Origin: Cristatella mucedo
Taxonomy: Eukaryota > Bryozoa > Phylactolaemata > Cristatellidae
Length of the DNA stretch: 64,000 bases
Assembly: GCA_009760855.2 (NCBI GenBank)
Contig: WPIO01000017.1
Span: 5,225,001-5,289,000 of the forward strand
Reading direction: 5' to 3'
Position 1 is the stretch's first letter. Each line of letters begins with the position of its first letter. The notes beneath the pieces were generated by a model. It did no database searches. It saw only the letters and a list, made by a program, of their open reading frames with translations, and was not told the origin of the DNA. The translations under genes were made by a program, and so were the position numbers. Shown here piece by piece: positions 38,880-64,000 of this stretch.

Positions 38880-39308
38880 TTCGCCTTCCTCGTGCCTTTG
38901 GGGCCTGTATGGACAATAATATGGGCAATAAATTAGCTGTCCCATTCCTCCACTTAAGGACCGTTGGCGACAGAAGCTTTAACTCTGCACCTCCTACACT
39001 GTGGAACACACTTCCACGGCTCTTGTGCAACGACAACTACTCTCCTGCTGCCGACTATGGCTCATTCTTTTCAGCGGTCCTGAGCTGCTACTTCCATGCC
39101 ACTCACTACCTCATCTGCTCTCCTGACTCTGCTATGCTTCCCACTTTTTCTTTGTTGCGTGAGACGAAGTCTGTAGGCTACCGAATGCGTACTGAAAGCC
39201 ACTCAGGCTGTGAGTGCTCTACACAAAACTCTCCTGCGTAACACCCACATAGTCTTTATGGCTTTGTGGAGTTACAGGAGACGGAGATACATTACACATT
39301 ACATTAGC
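38880..39308 (+). mobile_element. CR1-like LINE (family 2) C-terminus and 3' end
   Basis: Reads NKLAVPFLHLRTVGDRSFNS and APPTLWNTLPRLL (C-terminal block of CR1-type ORF2), then the family 3' end (gtctgtaggctaccgaatg ... ctctcctgcgtaacacc ... gagatacattacac). Confidence 0.8.
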
Positions 39309-39727
39309 TAGCACTTGCAGGGTTGCAGCACTGGCAGCAGCTCAGCAGGATTTGCTCAGCAAGTGACTCTTTTTTCTGCCACGTCCTTTGCCTGCGTGCC
39401 TCTGATCCTGCCCCCTTAGCCTCGCCTCCAGAAAACAGCTTCCGTGTGATGAGATTCGCGCTGGAGGATTTAATTAAATAGTTAATCAGAGATGTCTGCA
39501 GAGCCGAGCAGGTGCAGTTGTAGCAGACATTGCCCAAGCTGCGCGTTCGACTGCATCTGACGCAAGCAGCCACTCCATGCTGCCGTCTGCACGGTGCTGT
39601 CGTGCAAGGTCAACGTTTTAAAGTTCGGCATTCATGCTGACCACATCCAACTACACCAGTAGCTAGCTTTGGCTCCTGGAGCCTTGGCCTCAGCAACAGA
39701 CAGATACGGACGTATGACGAGGCGGCA

Positions 39728-39925
39728 ATCACCCCTAGGTCTTAGGCCAGGGGTGGGGTAATGGCACTAGCAATAGCAGGTCGTTGCAGGACTCGAGCCC
39801 GAGACCCAGGTCGCAGGCTCGAGTTCTGCAGCAAGCAATCCTGCATTGCCCCCCCCCCTTTTGGGGGAGGGGGTTAATGGCTGCTATACCGCTTTATAAA
39901 CAAGGCTGTTAAATCAGCCGACCTT
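39728..39925 (+). mobile_element. tRNA-derived SINE, family B, with C10 tract
   Basis: Box B-like gacccaggtcgcaggctcga, then gcaagcaatcctgcattgc, a run of about ten C, then ggctgctataccgctttat and aaatcagcc. A partially duplicated head region (ggactcgagcccgagaccc) precedes it. Confidence 0.65.
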
Positions 39926-40349
39926 TTACTTCTTTAACATAGCATCTGCCTAGCGGCAGATATCCTGTCGACCGTGTGTTAACAAGGGTACACATGATAT
40001 GCCGTCACAGCTGCAGCTCGCTCTCGTTTGGTGCTGATGCTCTGACATTGTCAACTGCTGTCATCGCGATGCCGGTGTCGGGGCCGCACTGCCACTGACT
40101 GCACTGCCACTGACTGCAAGTTCTCCGTTTTCTTTTTATCGGGTAGCACGTCCTCACGGAGGCTGAGCACGCTGTCACCCTAGTGCCGTGGCTAGGCTAC
40201 TGCAAGCGTTGCAGGCCGCAGCTTCGTCTGCTCCTTGCGCTGCTGCACACCGCAAAGCGGTTCTTGTTCCATTACTTCAGGAGCGGCGGAGGAGGCAGCT
40301 AGCTAGTGCAGCGGGTCGTGCGCGAGTGACGCCGCTGCACTTCTCCAGC

Positions 40350-41624
40350 ATGGCTGGTTGCTTCGAGCTCGCGGAGGCGTCTAAGCCGCAGAGGACGTGC
40401 GGCTGGCTGAAAGCCGGCGCGCCACCTCTGACGCCCGACGATGCCGCCAACGACGTGCTGTACTCGCTGCCGTCAGACGTTGGCGCGGCGTCGCACCACA
40501 CCGTGTTCTTTGGTGGCGACACGCAGGTAGCCTAGCTCGGAGCTAGCGCGCACTTTCAGTAAATGCCACCGGCAGCACACGGTCTGCACTCCCCGATGGG
40601 GCCCTTCGAAGCCCCACCCACCCTACCCAATGGCGGTCTCTCGAGTATTTGCGGCATCGTGTTTGTTTAATGTGAAAAGCAGCTCAAGCCCCTGCACGGG
40701 CGCACGTGGGCAATGCTTTCGATGTGAACTTTGCACCAGCGCCGGTGCAGCACCGGACAAAGCTAGCCTCTAACGGCCTCTAGCCTCCCGTTTCAGGACT
40801 CTAAGGAAGCCATGCAGTGCCACAGGGATAACCAGCGTTACAGCGCCTGGAGCTTGGAAGCGGTGCTGGACATACTGTCGCAGCGATTTCCCGATGCAAT
40901 CGTCTGGGTCGTCCGGCCGAACCGCATGCGTCTGCACACGTTCGCAGTCTATTCGACGTTTGTCGACTGCAACGACTTGGGCGTGCCCGCCGACGACGGA
41001 ATGACGCCTTGCGGTCGTGCGCTGACCGCGCTCGACGGCCTGCTGGTGCGCTCACTCGCAGCCGCGGTTTCCTCGCAGGCTCGCTCCTGCCACTTACGGT
41101 CAGCCGACGACCACGACGGCACTTCGGACGTTGCCGTGCAGCGAGCCAGCCGCCTTCCCGTCGACGTGGTGGGCTTCAGCAAAGGCTGCATCGTGCTCAA
41201 CCAGCTGGCGCGAGAGCTGTCCACGCACTGGGCAGCCAACGACGCGGCAGCTGCAGTTACCGCAGGCTCGGCGGCGGCGCCCGCAGGCTCGGCGGCAACG
41301 AGGACGACGACGACCACGCGGGCGTCGCCTTTGGTGAGGCGCCTGCGCAGCATGTACTGGCTCGACGGCGGCCACTGCGGAAGCCGCAACGCCTGGCCGA
41401 CCGACGACGCCAGCCTGGCGGCGATGAGCGGGCTGGGCCTGCGCGTCTGCGTGCACGTCACGCCGTATCAGGTGCACGACCCTCGACGCAGGTGGATTGG
41501 CGACGAAGAGCGCCGGTTCGTCGCCAGGCTGGCCGAGCTCGGCGGCGCCGTCACCGAGATCATGCATTTCGCCGACGAGCCGCCGTCGATTGAAAACCAC
41601 TTTAAAGTGCTAAAGTGTTTCTAG
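40350..41624 (+). CDS. C2orf69: C2orf69 homologue (UPF0565), two exons
   Basis: Exons 40350-40526 and 40797-41624, joined across a 270-bp GT-AG intron in phase 0; 334 residues, against 385 in human. Collinear with the human protein: HTVFFGGDTQ before the junction, then SAWSLEAVLDILSQRFPDA, VVRPNRMRLHTF, VDVVGFSKGCIVLNQL (GxSxG-like GFSKG at 185-189, as in serine hydrolase folds), SMYWLDGGH at 245-252, HVTPYQVHDPRRRWIG, and the end EPPSIENHFKVLKCF. A low-complexity Ala/Thr insert sits at about 208-233. Human C2orf69 is a mitochondrion-associated protein whose loss causes a severe multisystem disease; its biochemical activity is not settled. Start: the ATG at 40350 (agcATGG, good context) is the first in frame after the stop at 40164. 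The open frame upstream of it has no ATG, so a longer N-terminus would need an unseen 5' exon or a non-ATG start. Confidence 0.95.
40527..40796 (+). other. C2orf69 intron
   Basis: Donor acgcag|gtagcc, acceptor cccgtttcag|gac. No repeat inside. Confidence 0.9.
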
Positions 41625-41851
41625 CGGCCGATGTGGCAGTAGCCCGGCCCGGCCCGGCCCTCCTCCCCCGTCTGTCCTGTGCCACCCCGGGAGCGCCGGC
41701 GGCGAGGGCGGCGGCCGCGTTCGTCGAGGCCTCAGCACCGCGTGTAGGGTGCCAGTCAGCCAGCACTTCAACACGGCAGCCATTACTCGGGAAACCGCCT
41801 CTAGCATCGGCAGCGTGGCAAGTGTCAGCATGATGACCTCTCTCTCTTCTC

Positions 41852-62770
<20,919 letters not shown>

Positions 62771-62821
62771 CTGCAGTTTGCAAAAAAGTATTGCCAGATA
62801 TGCAGCTCGTATCGGCAGAGA

Positions 62822-64000
62822 TAGAAAGTCACTGCAACAGGGTAGCTAGTAGCAGTACGCTCGTCATCCATGTTCAATAGGTAGGGCCTTACATTGAAAA
62901 AGCAGACAATTTTCGTAATCAATGTACATTAGGTGGGAGCCCTATGTAGAAAAGGTAAAACAAAGGCTTGTAGATTCAATAGCCACAGTTGCATAGCAAC
63001 AGGGGAGCCCTTAGCAGCTATTATCAGGCTTGTAGCCGACAGCAAAGTCTCGACTGCTGCAGGCCACATTATCCCTGTGCTAAGTCATAAGAGCATGCAC
63101 ATGTCAAAACGAAGAAAGTACATCCCTTCTCTCTATATTTCAAGGAGAAACTTTCTAAACGCCTCCCCCACCCGTGGAATTTACGACACACATAATGAAA
63201 GCAATTCACAGCTGTACTTAGTACACGCAAATCGGCCAATCATATCAGAAGTACTGGGTACAGATATGTGAAAGCCTGATTTAGACTGTCTGGAGTAACC
63301 GTGGCTTAGATAAAATTCAGGCAGCACTTATATGTTCCTCACCCGGCTTGTGTATTAAAGATTGTGCATGATTTCTGATCTGTTCAGTTGCTGCTGCTTC
63401 TGTACTACAGGCAGAGCAACATAGATCCTTAGACATCATAGATCTAACTTTAGCACATGTCCCTGCCCTTGAATAAAAGCAATAAGGGACCTTAAAAAGT
63501 TAGGATCTGTGACTATGGGTAAGTAAAACGACGAAAGTTTGCCTTATTCTATTAATCTAAACAACAAAAATGGTAAGCACAACGAACTTTGCGAAAAAGC
63601 CTTCCTGATAACCAGATATTTCGGAACTAGGAGCAGTGCACGGTAAATATGCTTTATCTATAATTTCGACATCAATGCAGTGCAATGTAATGTATCTCAG
63701 TCTGTAACTTCAAATATACAAAGACTAAGTGAGTGTCGTGCCGAGGAGTTTTCTATAGCACACTCAAAGCCTAAGCGACTTTCGGTACGCATACCGTAGC
63801 CGTCAGACTTCATCACACACCAAAAAGAGAAAGTGGGCAGTCAAGGAAGTGAGTGGCCTGGAAGTATCAGAAGCTCAAAGCTGCTGGAAAGGATGTGCCA
63901 AAGTCGCAAACAGCTGCCACCAACGGTAGATTCACTAGCTTTAAATTTAACCTTTTTTTTTTACCACGCAACAATTCGCTAGAACCCATATACGATCGTA
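62822..64000. other. Right edge: RUSF1 upstream intron or flank, no exon recognised
   Basis: The expected N-terminal RUSF1 exon was not found. A family B-like fragment is possible at 62950-63020, and an inverted CR1-like family 2 3' end (gttttctatagcacactc, actttcggtacgcat) at about 63745-63830. Confidence 0.45.

Overview
This is eukaryotic, most likely bilaterian animal, nuclear DNA. Three genes can be rebuilt across GT-AG introns with matching codon phases, and none has prokaryote-type organisation. The rest is introns and intergenic DNA filled with long CT, CA, GT and TA arrays, minisatellites, L2/CR1-type LINEs, tRNA-derived SINEs, a pogo/Tigger DNA transposon and a probable mariner-type MITE. 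The kinesin wording (for example [10 protein letters not shown] and FEIYMDKIRDLLD) feels protostome or spiralian; that is a weak inference.

Layout. (1) About 237-14264, minus strand: the first 13 coding exons (529 residues) of a kinesin-1 heavy chain (KIF5/KHC), covering the whole motor domain, neck and first stalk coils. The gene continues beyond base 1. (2) About 14.3-40.1 kb: intergenic repeat territory. It holds a Tigger element (15112-21284) with a 3.5-kb L2 LINE nested in its transposase, a decayed transposon-associated ORF (22.5-23.6 kb), a degraded CR1-like LINE (27.6-29.4 kb), a young reverse-oriented L2 whose main reading frame is broken by only two stop codons (30.5-32.9 kb), and two inverted copies of an unclassified repeat. 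(3) 40350-41624, plus strand: a two-exon C2orf69 (UPF0565) homologue. (4) 41852-62770, minus strand: a RUSF1 (C16orf58, RUS/DUF647 family) homologue. Ten coding exons are placed; one or two short ones are not, and the N-terminal exon lies beyond the right edge or was not recognised. C2orf69 and RUSF1 converge, with 227 bp between their stop codons.

The three genes are ordinary cellular genes (axonal/organelle transport, a mitochondrial protein, a RUS-family protein) with no evident functional link. The most notable non-genic signal is a repeat network. A 3'-terminal stem-loop module (TAAAGCGCC ... GGCGCTTTA followed by ATT repeats) occurs about 20 times, at the ends of L2 LINEs and also fused to a tRNA-like head. 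This is a tRNA/L2-tail SINE that probably uses the L2 machinery. I found no CRISPR array, no rRNA, no convincing tRNA gene and no defence system.
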